DNA of 12,807 bases from NCBI GenBank assembly GCA_964462125.1, contig CAYWXT010000162.1, positions 1 through 12,807 of the forward strand. Direction: 5' to 3'. Below are positions 1 to 6,810 of the stretch, one piece after another. Source of the DNA: JAWLFY01 sp964462125. Lineage in GTDB: Bacteria > Planctomycetota > Planctomycetia > Pirellulales > Pirellulaceae. Each line of letters begins with the position of its first letter. The first letter of the stretch is position 1. The translations under genes and the position numbers were made by a program. The notes under the pieces were generated by a model. The model was given only the letters and a program-made list of their open reading frames with translations, searched no databases and was not told where the DNA came from.

Positions 1-283
1 ACCATGGTTCGCCCAAGCAGCAATTGTTGATCGTACCGGAGATATGGTCGCTTAGACCGAGCCCCAACCCCGACCGACAACCGCCCGCAGTACCGCAGTG
101 GCCGTCACAGCCGACGGCGCAATCGCCGATCGATTCAGCGCCACAAGCCGGGTCGCCACAGTCACACACGGTGGGGGCCCTGTCAGAAACCAGTCGTATG
201 TCGTTTGCTTGGTCGGCAAACAGGTGCCCCGCGTTGAACGCGAAAGCAGCTGTCGCAGCCACAGCCAGTTTTGAAAGATTCAT
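1..283 (-). CDS. Cys-rich secreted protein, N-terminal part (runs off the window)
   Basis: The frame read leftward from an ATG at 283 stays open to base 1 (94 codons, no stop), so only the N-terminus is present. Residues 1-23 form a signal peptide (basic Lys5, hydrophobic AVAATAAFAF core, cleavage likely after LFA23). The mature start is strikingly Cys-rich: nine Cys between residues 40 and 89, in CxC, CxxxC and CxxxCxxxC spacing with Gly and Asp, followed by CCLGEPW. A GGGGAG ribosome binding site lies 10 bases before the ATG. From memory, planctomycete outer-membrane beta-barrel proteins (BBP2/BBP7-type porins) often have a Cys/Gly/Asp-rich N-terminus ending in a similar LG(E/D)PW stretch before the barrel. 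That is an inference; the barrel itself would lie outside the window. The signal peptide and reading frame are well supported, the family is not. Confidence 0.72.
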   Translation of the reverse strand, partial: MNLSKLAVAATAAFAFNAGHLFADQANDIRLVSDRAPTVCDCGDPACGAESIGDCAVGCDGHCGTAGGCRSGLGLGLSDHISGTINNCCLGEPW

Positions 284-366
284 TTGCTGTCCACTCCCCA
301 AGTCATGGTGGGTTGTTTTTGAGGCACGTAGTCGTGACGCGGACCCGAGCGACGCCTTGTTGCCGC

Positions 367-382
367 CGGGACGCAAGTCCCG
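367..382. repeat. Perfect hairpin with GCAA tetraloop
   Basis: CGGGAC and GTCCCG pair over 6 bases around a GCAA loop, a GNRA-type tetraloop if transcribed rightward. No T-run follows on either strand, so it is not a standard terminator. It lies about 85 bases upstream of the Cys-rich protein start and could be in that gene's leader. Confidence 0.5.
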
Positions 383-548
383 CGAGCCGTCGCTCGAGGC
401 CAAATCATCCGCACTTCGCAAGCCTTCCGGCCATCGCGATGGTGGCATTCAACTCTCCGGCTCCACGCCCATGGTCAGCTCTTGCTATCGGATATCGGCG
501 CGCTTCGCGGCCCGGCTAAGACTTCCCGAACCGCGAAGAACGCCAATT

Positions 549-567
549 CCGCCTGCGGTACAGGCGG
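549..567. repeat. Perfect 7-bp hairpin
   Basis: CCGCCTG and CAGGCGG are exact inverted repeats separated by five bases (CGGTA). There is no T-run, so it may be a structured intergenic element rather than a terminator. Confidence 0.45.
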
Positions 568-787
568 TTCAGGAAATGTGATGCGGCCAGGCAAGAGAGA
601 ATGACTGTCGGGGTGGCAACGGTTCCGCCCAACGCTGACTCCCCGGTCAACCACTTCGATGGATCGTGCCTGCCAGCCCACGCTGACCAGCACAGACTCC
701 GCCGCCTACGCGCCTCACCGTCGATCGGGCACAATCGAAGCGTTCATGATTCCAAGATCCCCGAATTCGCTTTTTCAAGACGACGTG

Positions 788-1807
788 ATGGCCTTTTGGC
801 GCTCGAAACCCTCGCCCCCCCAAACCGACACGGGACTGGAACACGCCAATTCCGCGGGCGATCCTGCCGACGCGGCACGCCCCCCCGGCGGCCTGCTCGG
901 CAAAATGAAGTCGGGATTGTCCAAAACCCGTCAGGTGCTCAATACCGACATCCGCGATCTGTTCAAGAGCGAAGGCCGGTTGGTCGACGATGACTTGCTC
1001 GGGGATCTGTTCGCGCGGTTGATCCAGACCGACATGGGGACCGGGCCGGCGAAGAAGATTCGAGACGATGTCGGCCAGCGACTCCGCGGCCGAGTGGTGC
1101 ACTTCGAAGAGGTCTTGGAGACGATCGCTTCGCAGACCGAGTCGATGCTCGCGCAAGAATCAACCGAGCTTCATTTCGCCGACACCCCGCCGACGGTGAT
1201 CCTGGTCGTCGGGGTCAACGGAAGCGGCAAAACGACCTCCATCGGCAAACTCGCCAATCACCTGAAACAAACCGGACGGACCGTCGTGCTCGGCGCCGGC
1301 GACACGTTCCGCGCCGCCGCGGTGGAACAACTGACGGCCTGGGCCGGCCGGATCGGCTGCGACATCGTCACCGGCAAGCACCAGGCCGACCCCGCCAGCG
1401 TCGCGTTTCAGACCGTTCAACGGGCGGCCGAGACCCATGCCGACGTCGCGATCATCGATACCGCCGGGAGGCTGCAAACCCAAGCCAACCTGATGCAACA
1501 GTTGCAGAAGGTGCGGCGGGTGATCGGCAAGAAGGTCGAGGGGGCCCCACACGAGGTGCTGCTGGTGCTCGACGCAACCGCCGGCCAGAACGCGATCAGC
1601 CAGGCTCGCGGCTTCAGCGAGGCGGCACAGTGCACCGGGATCGTGCTGGCCAAACTCGACGGCTCCGCCAAAGGAGGCGTGATCCTGCCGATCCGCGAGC
1701 AGTTCGAACTTCCAGTCAAGTTCGTGGGAGTCGGTGAAGGGATCGAAGATCTCACCCCCTTCGACGCCGCCACCTTCGCCCACGCGCTGTTCGATGCCTC
1801 GCGCTGA
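788..1807 (+). CDS. ftsY: Signal recognition particle receptor FtsY
   Basis: FtsY is the SRP-family GTPase that docks ribosome-SRP complexes at the membrane. From the ATG at 788 the protein is 339 residues. Residues 40-125 form the helical N domain and 135-335 the G domain. Visible motifs are G1 GVNGSGKTT (142-150), the insertion-box motif DTFRAAA (172-178), G3 DTAGR (224-228), DATAGQ (262-267), G4 AKLDGSAKGG (288-297) and the closing loop GVGEGIEDL (314-322). GVNGSGKTT, DTFRAAA and the terminal GxGE-DL favour FtsY over Ffh, and there is no Met-rich M domain. The acidic A domain of enterobacterial FtsY is missing; only about 35 polar residues precede the N domain. In-frame ATGs at 659 and 746 would lengthen it to 382 or 353 residues. 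I prefer 788 because MAFWRSK looks like a natural start, although no start has a strong ribosome binding site. miaE follows after 5 bases. Confidence 0.95.
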   Translation: MAFWRSKPSPPQTDTGLEHANSAGDPADAARPPGGLLGKMKSGLSKTRQVLNTDIRDLFKSEGRLVDDDLLGDLFARLIQTDMGTGPAKKIRDDVGQRLRGRVVHFEEVLETIASQTESMLAQESTELHFADTPPTVILVVGVNGSGKTTSIGKLANHLKQTGRTVVLGAGDTFRAAAVEQLTAWAGRIGCDIVTGKHQADPASVAFQTVQRAAETHADVAIIDTAGRLQTQANLMQQLQKVRRVIGKKVEGAPHEVLLVLDATAGQNAISQARGFSEAAQCTGIVLAKLDGSAKGGVILPIREQFELPVKFVGVGEGIEDLTPFDAATFAHALFDASR

Positions 1808-1812
1808 ATCCC

Positions 1813-2394
1813 GTGCTCCACCTTCATTCCGAATCGTCCGCCCACTGGCTTGAGCAAGTCGATCAGGCGCTGGAAGAAATCTTGATCGACCATGCGCATT
1901 GTGAACGCAAAGCGGCCTCGACCGCGATGAATCTGCTCAACGCCTACACCGAGAACCGGGAATTGGTCCGCGAGATGACGCGGATCGTCGACGAGGAGTT
2001 GGAACACTTTCATCAGGTGCTGGAGATCCTCGACCGCCGAGGTACCCGTTTTCGACGACTCCGATCCGCTCCCTACGGGCGGCGGCTCAACGCCTTGATC
2101 CGCTCTGGCGAACCCGACCGCGCCGTCGATCGGCTGCTGGTGGCGTCACTGATCGAGGCCCGTAGCTGTGAGCGATTTCGGTTGCTCGCCGAACACGTTC
2201 GACCCGTCGAACCCGATTTGGCCGATTTCTACGCGAGCCTGTTCGAAAGCGAAGCCCGCCACCACACCACCTACGTCCGGTTGGCAGAACAATTCGCCCC
2301 CCGTGAGGACGTCGTGCGGCGGCTCGAACAATTGGCCGCCGAGGAGAGCGCGATCATCGCCGAAGGGTGTGAATTGCCACGGATGCACAGCTGA
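1813..2394 (+). CDS. miaE: tRNA-(ms2io6A)-hydroxylase (MiaE-like di-iron protein)
   Basis: MiaE is a non-haem di-iron monooxygenase that hydroxylates the isopentenyl side chain of ms2i6A at tRNA position 37. The 193-residue protein is almost all helical and has the ferritin-like ligand set: Glu31 (HCER), E62xxH65 within DEELEHFH, Glu115 (IEARSCERF) and E147xxH150 within SEARHH. The repeated E...ExxH pattern and the HCERKAAS and EARSCERF segments are typical of the family. The length fits the shorter bacterial MiaE type; the E. coli enzyme is longer. The start is GTG, 5 bases after the ftsY stop, so the two genes are almost certainly co-transcribed. Substrate specificity is inferred from family; I see no miaA or miaB nearby. 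Confidence 0.85.
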   Translation: MLHLHSESSAHWLEQVDQALEEILIDHAHCERKAASTAMNLLNAYTENRELVREMTRIVDEELEHFHQVLEILDRRGTRFRRLRSAPYGRRLNALIRSGEPDRAVDRLLVASLIEARSCERFRLLAEHVRPVEPDLADFYASLFESEARHHTTYVRLAEQFAPREDVVRRLEQLAAEESAIIAEGCELPRMHS

Positions 2395-2408
2395 CCGGAC
2401 ACTGCGCG

Positions 2409-2549
2409 TCAGGACTCGCCCCGCGGTCGCTCCAGTTCCGCCCGCAGCTTCGCCACTTCCTGTTGGGTAGCCAGTCGACTTGCAAGCTCCACTTCCCAGG
2501 CTTTGCGGGGACGAGGGGAGAGGGTGGGCCAACTGTCCAGTGGCGGTTC
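2409..2549 (-). pseudogene. Possible C-terminal remnant of a coiled-coil protein
   Basis: Read leftward, this stretch is open for 46 codons between an in-frame TAG (2550-2552) and a TGA (2409-2411). It encodes a protein-like tail: a Pro/Arg-rich part, then WEVELASRLATQQEVAKLRA followed by ELE, whose spacing of Leu, Val and Ala looks like a short coiled coil. No ATG or ribosome binding site exists. It could be the decayed end of a lost gene, part of a dispersed repeat, or chance in G+C-rich DNA. I do not recognise a family. Confidence 0.3.
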
Positions 2550-2804
2550 CTAGCCATCGTGACGCGCAGCGTGCGCAGACCGCCTCCGGCGGCTCGTCTG
2601 TTTCACGCCGGTCGCTTCGGCTTGCAACTGACCACGCTACCGCGAACGAATCTCGCCTCCCGGTCCGCGTTTCACGGAACGCAAGCTCCCATGGTGAACC
2701 GGCTGCCGATGCGATCCGGTCACCAACATCCCTTGCCCGCCATGCGGCGCCCTCTAGCCTGAAATCACCGCGACGTCGGCTGGCCGAAGGTCACTCCCGC
2801 CGCG

Positions 2805-2828
2805 GTCCCTTCCCAGGACGGAAGGGGC
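2805..2828 (+). repeat. Stable hairpin upstream of the exported-protein gene
   Basis: CCCTTCC (2807-2813) and GGAAGGG (2820-2826) are perfect inverted repeats around a six-base loop, extended by a G-T and a G-C pair to 9 bp. No T-run follows. It lies about 100 bases before the start at 2931 and may be a leader hairpin or the rest of a terminator for upstream transcription. Confidence 0.4.
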
Positions 2829-2915
2829 ACTCCGATTCGTAGTCGATCGGGTCCCCGGATGATCCGGCGAGACAAGCTTCACGATGTCTTGCGCGATGGC
2901 TCCCCGCATCGCTTG

Positions 2916-2926
2916 AAGGAGGAGGG
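2916..2926 (+). promoter_or_regulatory. Strong ribosome binding site setting the start at 2931
   Basis: AAGGAGGAGGG lies 4 to 8 bases before the ATG at 2931, almost a full anti-16S match. It favours this start over the in-frame ATG 72 bases upstream (2859) and suggests high translation. It is the strongest such site in the window, together with the one before 12612. Confidence 0.85.
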
Positions 2927-2930
2927 AACA

Positions 2931-4052
2931 ATGTCGGAATCCTTGATTCGCGGTTCAATCATCATCACCGTCCTGGCGGGCGCGTTTTCAGATGCAGCGT
3001 TCGCCGAGGAGCATCCGATCCATTTCGATCTCGCCCCGATCGCGGTGGCCCGCATCGATGCACCCACGCCGATTTCGCCCGCTGGGAATCACGCGACAGA
3101 CGATCAACCCGCGGAAGATCAACCTGCGGACGGGGAAGTGACGTTGGTTCCGGTGTCACTGCGATCGGGCACGGCGGTACCGGTAACCTTCGAACTGAAG
3201 CTGTCCTCGATGGTCGCCGCCCCCAAAACGCCCCGCATCGATCAATGGTTGGTGCGTTGTGTTCCCCGCGACCGCTCGTTGCTGGTGGCCGACTATGCGC
3301 CGAAAACGGAGACGTTCAGTGACTATGTCGGACCGGTGGACGTCAAACGGATGGAAGAGAAGAGTGACGCGTTCGGGTTGTCGATCGACGGCAGTTATGC
3401 ACATGCAGCACGCGGAAAGGCAGGGGTCGACCACGGTCGCTCGTCGAGTGAATCGCTCGAATTCCAACGGCATGCGCCGGTGCAACTGGTGAGCGCCGCG
3501 GGCACTGTCGATCGGGGACGAGGCGTCTACTTCAAGCTTCGCTGGACCCACGATCAGATTTTGGAGGGGCAAAAGACATTCCGCATCACCCTGCCCGCAC
3601 CATCCGATTGGCGCGGCGGCCTGGTCGATGTCTCCGTCATTGCCCAAGCCGAGCGGAAGAGTTTGGGGGGCTTTGAACGCGAGCCAGCCACCCTGGGTGA
3701 ATCGCATTTTGTCGTAGCCATCTACCCGGAAGGGGACGCCGAAGCGAAGCGGCTCGCGCGCGCCCTCGCCCGCTCCGAAGACCAACTGCGACGCCTGGCG
3801 AGGAGTGCGAATCGAAAACGCAGCGTCCGCTCGCTCTCCGGGTTGATGCACGTGGTGGCGATGACGTTCGATTCCGACGCCGCCCCAGCCTCCACCGCCT
3901 GGGTCGACCGAGTGGTCCACGGAGCCGCCGACCCGCACAACGATCAAGACCTCCGAAAGTTACCGATGCAGCTCCGCATCGCCGCGATTGAGTATTGCAA
4001 GCGGCGTGACGAGTTCGAATCGCTGGGACAACGTTCCACCGTCAGCTACTGA
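2931..4052 (+). CDS. Exported protein of unknown function
   Basis: A 373-residue protein with a clear Sec signal peptide: Arg7, a hydrophobic core over 9-19, and likely cleavage after AFA25. The mature part starts with a Pro/Asp/Gln linker containing the near-repeat DDQPAEDQPADG (57-68). It continues into a mixed beta-rich region (about 70-260) and a basic, helical stretch (about 275-320, rich in Arg with AKRLARALARSEDQLRRLAR) before the C-terminal helix. There is one Cys early (VRCVP) and one late (YCKRR). I recognise no catalytic motif or domain. The AGGAGG site fixes the start. The gene stands alone: the 5' gap is long and the next gene is convergent, 16 bases away. It is probably a periplasmic or surface-layer-associated planctomycete protein; no specific role can be argued. 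Confidence 0.85.
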   Translation: MSESLIRGSIIITVLAGAFSDAAFAEEHPIHFDLAPIAVARIDAPTPISPAGNHATDDQPAEDQPADGEVTLVPVSLRSGTAVPVTFELKLSSMVAAPKTPRIDQWLVRCVPRDRSLLVADYAPKTETFSDYVGPVDVKRMEEKSDAFGLSIDGSYAHAARGKAGVDHGRSSSESLEFQRHAPVQLVSAAGTVDRGRGVYFKLRWTHDQILEGQKTFRITLPAPSDWRGGLVDVSVIAQAERKSLGGFEREPATLGESHFVVAIYPEGDAEAKRLARALARSEDQLRRLARSANRKRSVRSLSGLMHVVAMTFDSDAAPASTAWVDRVVHGAADPHNDQDLRKLPMQLRIAAIEYCKRRDEFESLGQRSTVSY

Positions 4053-4068
4053 CCTGAATGCGCTCCGG

Positions 4069-4374
4069 TCAGTTCTTGCTGAAGCCGAACGCCAGCAAGG
4101 CGTCGCGGCCGAGAGGATTCTTCAAAAACCGGCGATAGCACTCCGGGCAGAGGTCAAAGCGACCGCGGTGGGCCACGTCCGACAACTCGCAAGGCTCGCT
4201 CTCGTCGCTGAGCCCCTCAAGCAACTGGTGCAATTCCGATAAATGGTCGACCTCGTCTTCAAAGTCCTCCGTCAGATCATCCACGACCGACTTGACTTCA
4301 ATATTGACGACGTGCCGGGTTTGGTGCGTCGTATCGATCTCGCCTTTACAACGGTCGCAAGTGTAGTGAATCAT
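4069..4374 (-). CDS. Small zinc-ribbon protein of unknown function
   Basis: A 101-residue acidic cytoplasmic protein starting MIHYTCDRCKGEID. Two CxxC knuckles, C6-DR-C9 and C76-PE-C79, are placed to bind one zinc ion, bringing the two ends together around a central helical, Asp/Glu-rich segment (about 30-62). The spacing and the YTCDRCKxxI opening resemble small zinc-ribbon proteins that I recall from many planctomycetes, none of known function. Zinc binding is inferred from the cysteines. It converges with the exported-protein gene, the two stops being only 16 bases apart with no terminator hairpin between them, so transcripts of the two genes may overlap at their 3' ends. Confidence 0.82.
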   Translation of the reverse strand: MIHYTCDRCKGEIDTTHQTRHVVNIEVKSVVDDLTEDFEDEVDHLSELHQLLEGLSDESEPCELSDVAHRGRFDLCPECYRRFLKNPLGRDALLAFGFSKN

Positions 4375-4551
4375 CGAACAACCAATCTTCGCTGCGAGGT
4401 CCTCTCACCGACGCGACCGCACACCGTAGTGCGGTCCGCTGCCAAAAGTGGGAATGAAAAGACGCCGTGAGGTTCAGTTCATCTTAGGGAGCGATCGTCG
4501 GGTGCCGCAAGCCAGATCAATTCCACATTTCTTGAGCGACCATTTTGCCAC

Positions 4552-4581
4552 TTGACAACGCAGCGATCCCTGCGCTATAGC
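4552..4581 (+). promoter_or_regulatory. Sigma-70-like promoter
   Basis: TTGACA (4552-4557), a perfect -35 hexamer, is followed after 18 bases by TATAGC (4576-4581), four of six matches to the -10 consensus. Transcription would begin near 4588. No plus-strand protein gene follows, only the hairpin series 4597-4733. Planctomycete housekeeping promoters are less well defined than those of E. coli, so this is a pattern match only. Confidence 0.5.
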
Positions 4582-4587
4582 GGAGGC

Positions 4588-4733
4588 CCGGTTGGTAACC
4601 TCGAAGGTTCCCCGAAATCGCTCATCCAGTGCCATCGGCTTGGTAATGGCACGGTGCGAGCCGTCCGGCCTCGAACGGCGAATCTTCTGCACTACACCCG
4701 GCGGCTTTGCACAAAAGGCACCGGACACTTTTT
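4588..4733 (+). ncRNA. Candidate small RNA, about 146 nt
   Basis: Between a promoter-like site and a T-run lie four successive inverted repeats. These are AACCT-CGA-AGGTT (4597-4609), GTGCCAT-N10-ATGGCAC (4629-4652), GCCGT-N10-ACGGC (4660-4679) and an imperfect terminator-like stem (4698-4724) followed by TTTTT at 4729-4733. The combination of promoter, stems and terminator in the right order and on one strand, in a gap without a gene, is what an independent small RNA gene looks like. It matches no RNA family that I recognise (not tRNA, tmRNA, 6S or SRP RNA). Its target or function is unknown. Chance hairpins are common in G+C-rich DNA, so this stays a candidate. Confidence 0.38.
4698..4733 (+). 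terminator. Rho-independent terminator-like hairpin and T-run
   Basis: The arms 4698-4708 and 4714-4724 pair at 9 of 11 positions (two mismatches) around a GCACA loop, and TTTTT follows four bases later. The T-run lies on the plus strand only, so the element ends rightward transcription, that is, the candidate small RNA, and not the methyltransferase operon coming from the other side. Confidence 0.45.
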
Positions 4734-4744
4734 CCCGCTCATTG

Positions 4745-5518
4745 CTAACGGTCCTCCGGGATGCGAATCTCGATCAGCATGCCGGGCAGGAAATTGGTCG
4801 GCAAGGCATCGAGATCACGATCGTCCAGGATCTGCAGTTCGTAGCCGCGCTGTTCGGCTTGCTCGATCAACCGTTCGATCGCGGGAACGTGTCCATAAGC
4901 CAACAAACAGCGGCCGCCCTGGTTCAGGTGTTCCGGCAGGCCGTCCAGGAGCGAATCCATCAGAGCGAAGCCCGGGTCATAGAACGCGTGGTCAGCCGGT
5001 TGTTCCACCGTCCCCTGTTCCCAAGGCGGATTGGACAGGATCAGGTCAAACGTTTCCCCAGCAGCGATGGCGGAGAAGGCCCCCGGATCCGCCGCCGGCA
5101 CCTGACGAACCTCCAGGTTCTCGTCCGCGCCCAGCATCGCCGCGTTGTACCTCGCGTTGGCCACCGCGGCGGGGTTGATATCGGTCGCCACCACCTGGCT
5201 CGCGCCGTGCTGCTCGCAGAGGATCGCGATCAGTCCGGTGCCGGTGCCGATGTCGAGTACCTTCCGTCCAGTGACGATCCCGTCCTCAATGATCTGGTGC
5301 CGCATTGAAACCGTGTCGTCCGGTTCCCAGAAGACCGACTCGAACTGGACGATCTGCTCGCCGGGCATGTCGTCGAGCGGCCATGTTTGCTCGACGCGAT
5401 AGTCATAGTCGAGGTCCTCGCGGTACCGCCGGCAGCCGGCCAACGGTGTCGCCAGGATCAGGAACGCCGCCAGCGCAGCGCACCGGCCAGAAATCAACCA
5501 CGCTCGTTGCCAATGCAT
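4745..5518 (-). CDS. SAM-dependent class I methyltransferase with a lipoprotein signal peptide
   Basis: A 257-residue protein that joins two unexpected parts. Residues 1-29 are a bacterial lipoprotein signal: Arg5 and Arg12, a hydrophobic stretch 13-25, and the lipobox LAGC with Cys29. After a short acidic, Tyr-rich linker comes a complete Rossmann methyltransferase: motif I VLDIGTGTG (87-95), the acidic end of strand 2 ATDINP (111-116), and motif IV SNPPW (162-166). NPPW is typical of enzymes that methylate an amide or exocyclic nitrogen (PrmC/HemK, RsmC and N6-adenine groups). No target-recognition domain is visible. The start at 5518 was chosen because it begins the signal peptide; longer in-frame starts run into gene C. 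It lies 35 bases downstream of the DUF11 lipoprotein gene and is likely the last gene of that operon. The substrate is unknown. Confidence 0.85.
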   Translation of the reverse strand: MHWQRAWLISGRCAALAAFLILATPLAGCRRYREDLDYDYRVEQTWPLDDMPGEQIVQFESVFWEPDDTVSMRHQIIEDGIVTGRKVLDIGTGTGLIAILCEQHGASQVVATDINPAAVANARYNAAMLGADENLEVRQVPAADPGAFSAIAAGETFDLILSNPPWEQGTVEQPADHAFYDPGFALMDSLLDGLPEHLNQGGRCLLAYGHVPAIERLIEQAEQRGYELQILDDRDLDALPTNFLPGMLIEIRIPEDR

Positions 5519-5553
5519 CACGATCACACCCGGTGTTGGAGACCGGCTGAATT

Positions 5554-6810
5554 TTAACGGACGCGGCATTCGAAGCGGATGGTCACTGACTCGCCGACGG
5601 GAAGTTCCTCGCTCAGCTGCCACTCCAGCCGCGTGGACCCCACATCGTTGGGCTCGGCAAGAAACTCCGCCTCGACGTCGCAACTCTGGCTCCCTTCGAC
5701 GTATTCCAAACGGGTCGTCAAGTTGTCCGCGACCACCACGTGACTGACCGGCGAGTCACCCACGTTCTCGACGCGAACCATGAACGAGACAATCTCGCCC
5801 GGTTCCGCGTCTTGGCGATCGGCAAGCTTGATGATCCCCAACCGCCCCGCCTCGGGAAAGTCGTAGACGGTCACCCCTTCGACGCTCTGGTCGCTCGTCA
5901 GAACCGGCGGACGAACGTCCTCGACGGCGACCTCGAGGGTCAGGTTCGTGCTCCAGGTGACCGCGGCCGTCGCCGCCCGCTGCAGCGCCGCCAACTCTTC
6001 TCGCTGCAAACGATCGAGTTCCAGGACCGACAGCCCGGCCAATGCCGCCAGCACGTCGGTCGCCTGCTCCAGTTGCCGTACCCCTTCGACCGGCACCCCG
6101 CGGTTGCGATCTCGCATCGCGTCCAGTTGCCGCGTCGCCGAGGAGCGGCCAGGGGTCACGGTATCGGCCAGCACCAAGCCAGGTTGGTTGAACTCGAACC
6201 GGTTGGGGCCCACCGGACGCTCGACACCCACCGCCCCGATGATTCCCTGTCCGGAGGCGGCCCCGGTCACCTTGCGGACCGACGCAAAACGCGGCGCGTA
6301 GACGCACGCGCGGTTGCTGGCCTGAAACTCGACCTCGCCCGCCTCGGTCGTGTAATGGACAACCGTGTCTTCGGGGTCCAGCCCCACAATCGAATCATTG
6401 TGGCGAAGCGTCGCCTGTGGATCGCGGTCCCCGCCATCGCACAGAAACTCTTGCGGATCGATGCCGTACCGGTTGTACAACGCGGGCTGGGGAGCATAAC
6501 CGTGCGGTGCCGGGGGCCGATGTCCGTGTGGACCTAGGGGTGGACAGGCCCCGTGCCGGCCCTTGCCTGCCGGCCCGACCAGGTCCCCGACGAAGCTGGT
6601 TTGAGCATGTGCCGGTGCGTCTTGCGCCCCATGTTCGGGAGCTCGAGGGGGCACCGCCGACGTTCCCTCCGCACCGGCGGCGGGTGCATGGACGGCGTGC
6701 CCGCGGCGCGCAGGCTCCCCTCCCGAAATCGCGCAGCCGGCGACCGAGAGGACGAGCCCGCCGATCAGACAGGCGCTCTTTGCGGCGAGCATTGCGGCGG
6801 GTCGGTTCAT
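5554..6810 (-). CDS. DUF11-domain lipoprotein (gene C)
   Basis: A 418-residue predicted lipoprotein. Its signal peptide ends in the lipobox VAGC with Cys26. Residues 30-115 are a low-complexity Pro/His/Gly/Ala linker. Residues 115-185 form a compact domain (GIDPQEFLCDGG ... TLRHNDSIVGLDPEDTVVHY) that I recall only from planctomycetes. Residues 240-285 are helical. Residues 322-418 form an immunoglobulin-like DUF11 (PF01345-type) domain with the signature pattern AEPGEIVSFMVRVENVGDSP, then DNLTTRLEYVEGS and LPVGESVTIRFECRV. DUF11 domains are usually structural modules of surface proteins. The start codon overlaps the stop of gene B (ATGA at 6807-6810), so translation is probably coupled. The role is unknown; a cell-envelope scaffold is a reasonable inference. 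Confidence 0.88.
   Translation of the reverse strand: MNRPAAMLAAKSACLIGGLVLSVAGCAISGGEPARRGHAVHAPAAGAEGTSAVPPRAPEHGAQDAPAHAQTSFVGDLVGPAGKGRHGACPPLGPHGHRPPAPHGYAPQPALYNRYGIDPQEFLCDGGDRDPQATLRHNDSIVGLDPEDTVVHYTTEAGEVEFQASNRACVYAPRFASVRKVTGAASGQGIIGAVGVERPVGPNRFEFNQPGLVLADTVTPGRSSATRQLDAMRDRNRGVPVEGVRQLEQATDVLAALAGLSVLELDRLQREELAALQRAATAAVTWSTNLTLEVAVEDVRPPVLTSDQSVEGVTVYDFPEAGRLGIIKLADRQDAEPGEIVSFMVRVENVGDSPVSHVVVADNLTTRLEYVEGSQSCDVEAEFLAEPNDVGSTRLEWQLSEELPVGESVTIRFECRVR

Larger units (their letters stand above)
284..787. other. Intergenic region with two hairpins, no convincing gene
   Basis: This gap separates the divergent Cys-rich protein gene (minus) from ftsY (plus), so it should carry both promoters, but I see no clear -35/-10 pair. 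It contains two perfect small hairpins (367-382 and 549-567). A minus-strand frame around 478-600 reads like protein (FPEPPVPQAELAFFAVREVL) but has no credible start or family. Text of this kind could be a dispersed intergenic repeat of the genome, which one window cannot show. Confidence 0.5.
2395..2930. other. Long intergenic region with a possible gene remnant and leader hairpin
   Basis: There is no intact gene between miaE and the exported protein at 2931. The left part holds a minus-strand coiled-coil-like fragment (2409-2549, listed separately). The middle has small inverted repeats such as CCGCC-TCC-GGCGG near 2580 and GCGTT-N6-AACGC near 2670. The right part has a stronger hairpin at 2805-2828. 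I do not see a convincing sigma-70 promoter. One in-frame ATG upstream of 2931 (at 2859) lacks a ribosome binding site and was rejected as a start. Confidence 0.5.
4375..4744. other. Intergenic region between two minus-strand genes; right half holds an sRNA candidate
   Basis: The methyltransferase operon (ending at 4745) would read leftward into this gap, and the zinc-ribbon gene needs its own minus-strand promoter here, which I cannot pick out with confidence. I see nothing notable in 4375-4545. The right half carries a plus-strand promoter, four hairpins and a terminator-like end, listed separately. Confidence 0.5.

Noticed and set aside
24..581. Plus-strand 185-codon open frame at the left end
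   Set aside because: It runs antisense to the Cys-rich signal-peptide gene and through two hairpins; Pro/Arg/Ser-rich without a domain.
2859..2930. Upstream ATG that would lengthen the exported protein by 24 residues
   Set aside because: It lacks a ribosome binding site and would bury the signal peptide behind a charged stretch; AAGGAGG before 2931 decides the start.
3156..3947. Minus-strand 263-codon open frame opposite the exported protein
   Set aside because: The plus-strand gene has a perfect ribosome binding site and signal peptide; the antisense frame has neither.
4592..5308. Plus-strand 238-codon open frame opposite the methyltransferase
   Set aside because: It starts at TTG inside the sRNA candidate and runs antisense to the conserved methyltransferase motifs; no protein signal of its own.
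5519..5683. Upstream start that would lengthen the methyltransferase to 312 residues
   Set aside because: It would overlap gene C by 130 bases and place an Arg-rich stretch before a perfect lipoprotein signal.
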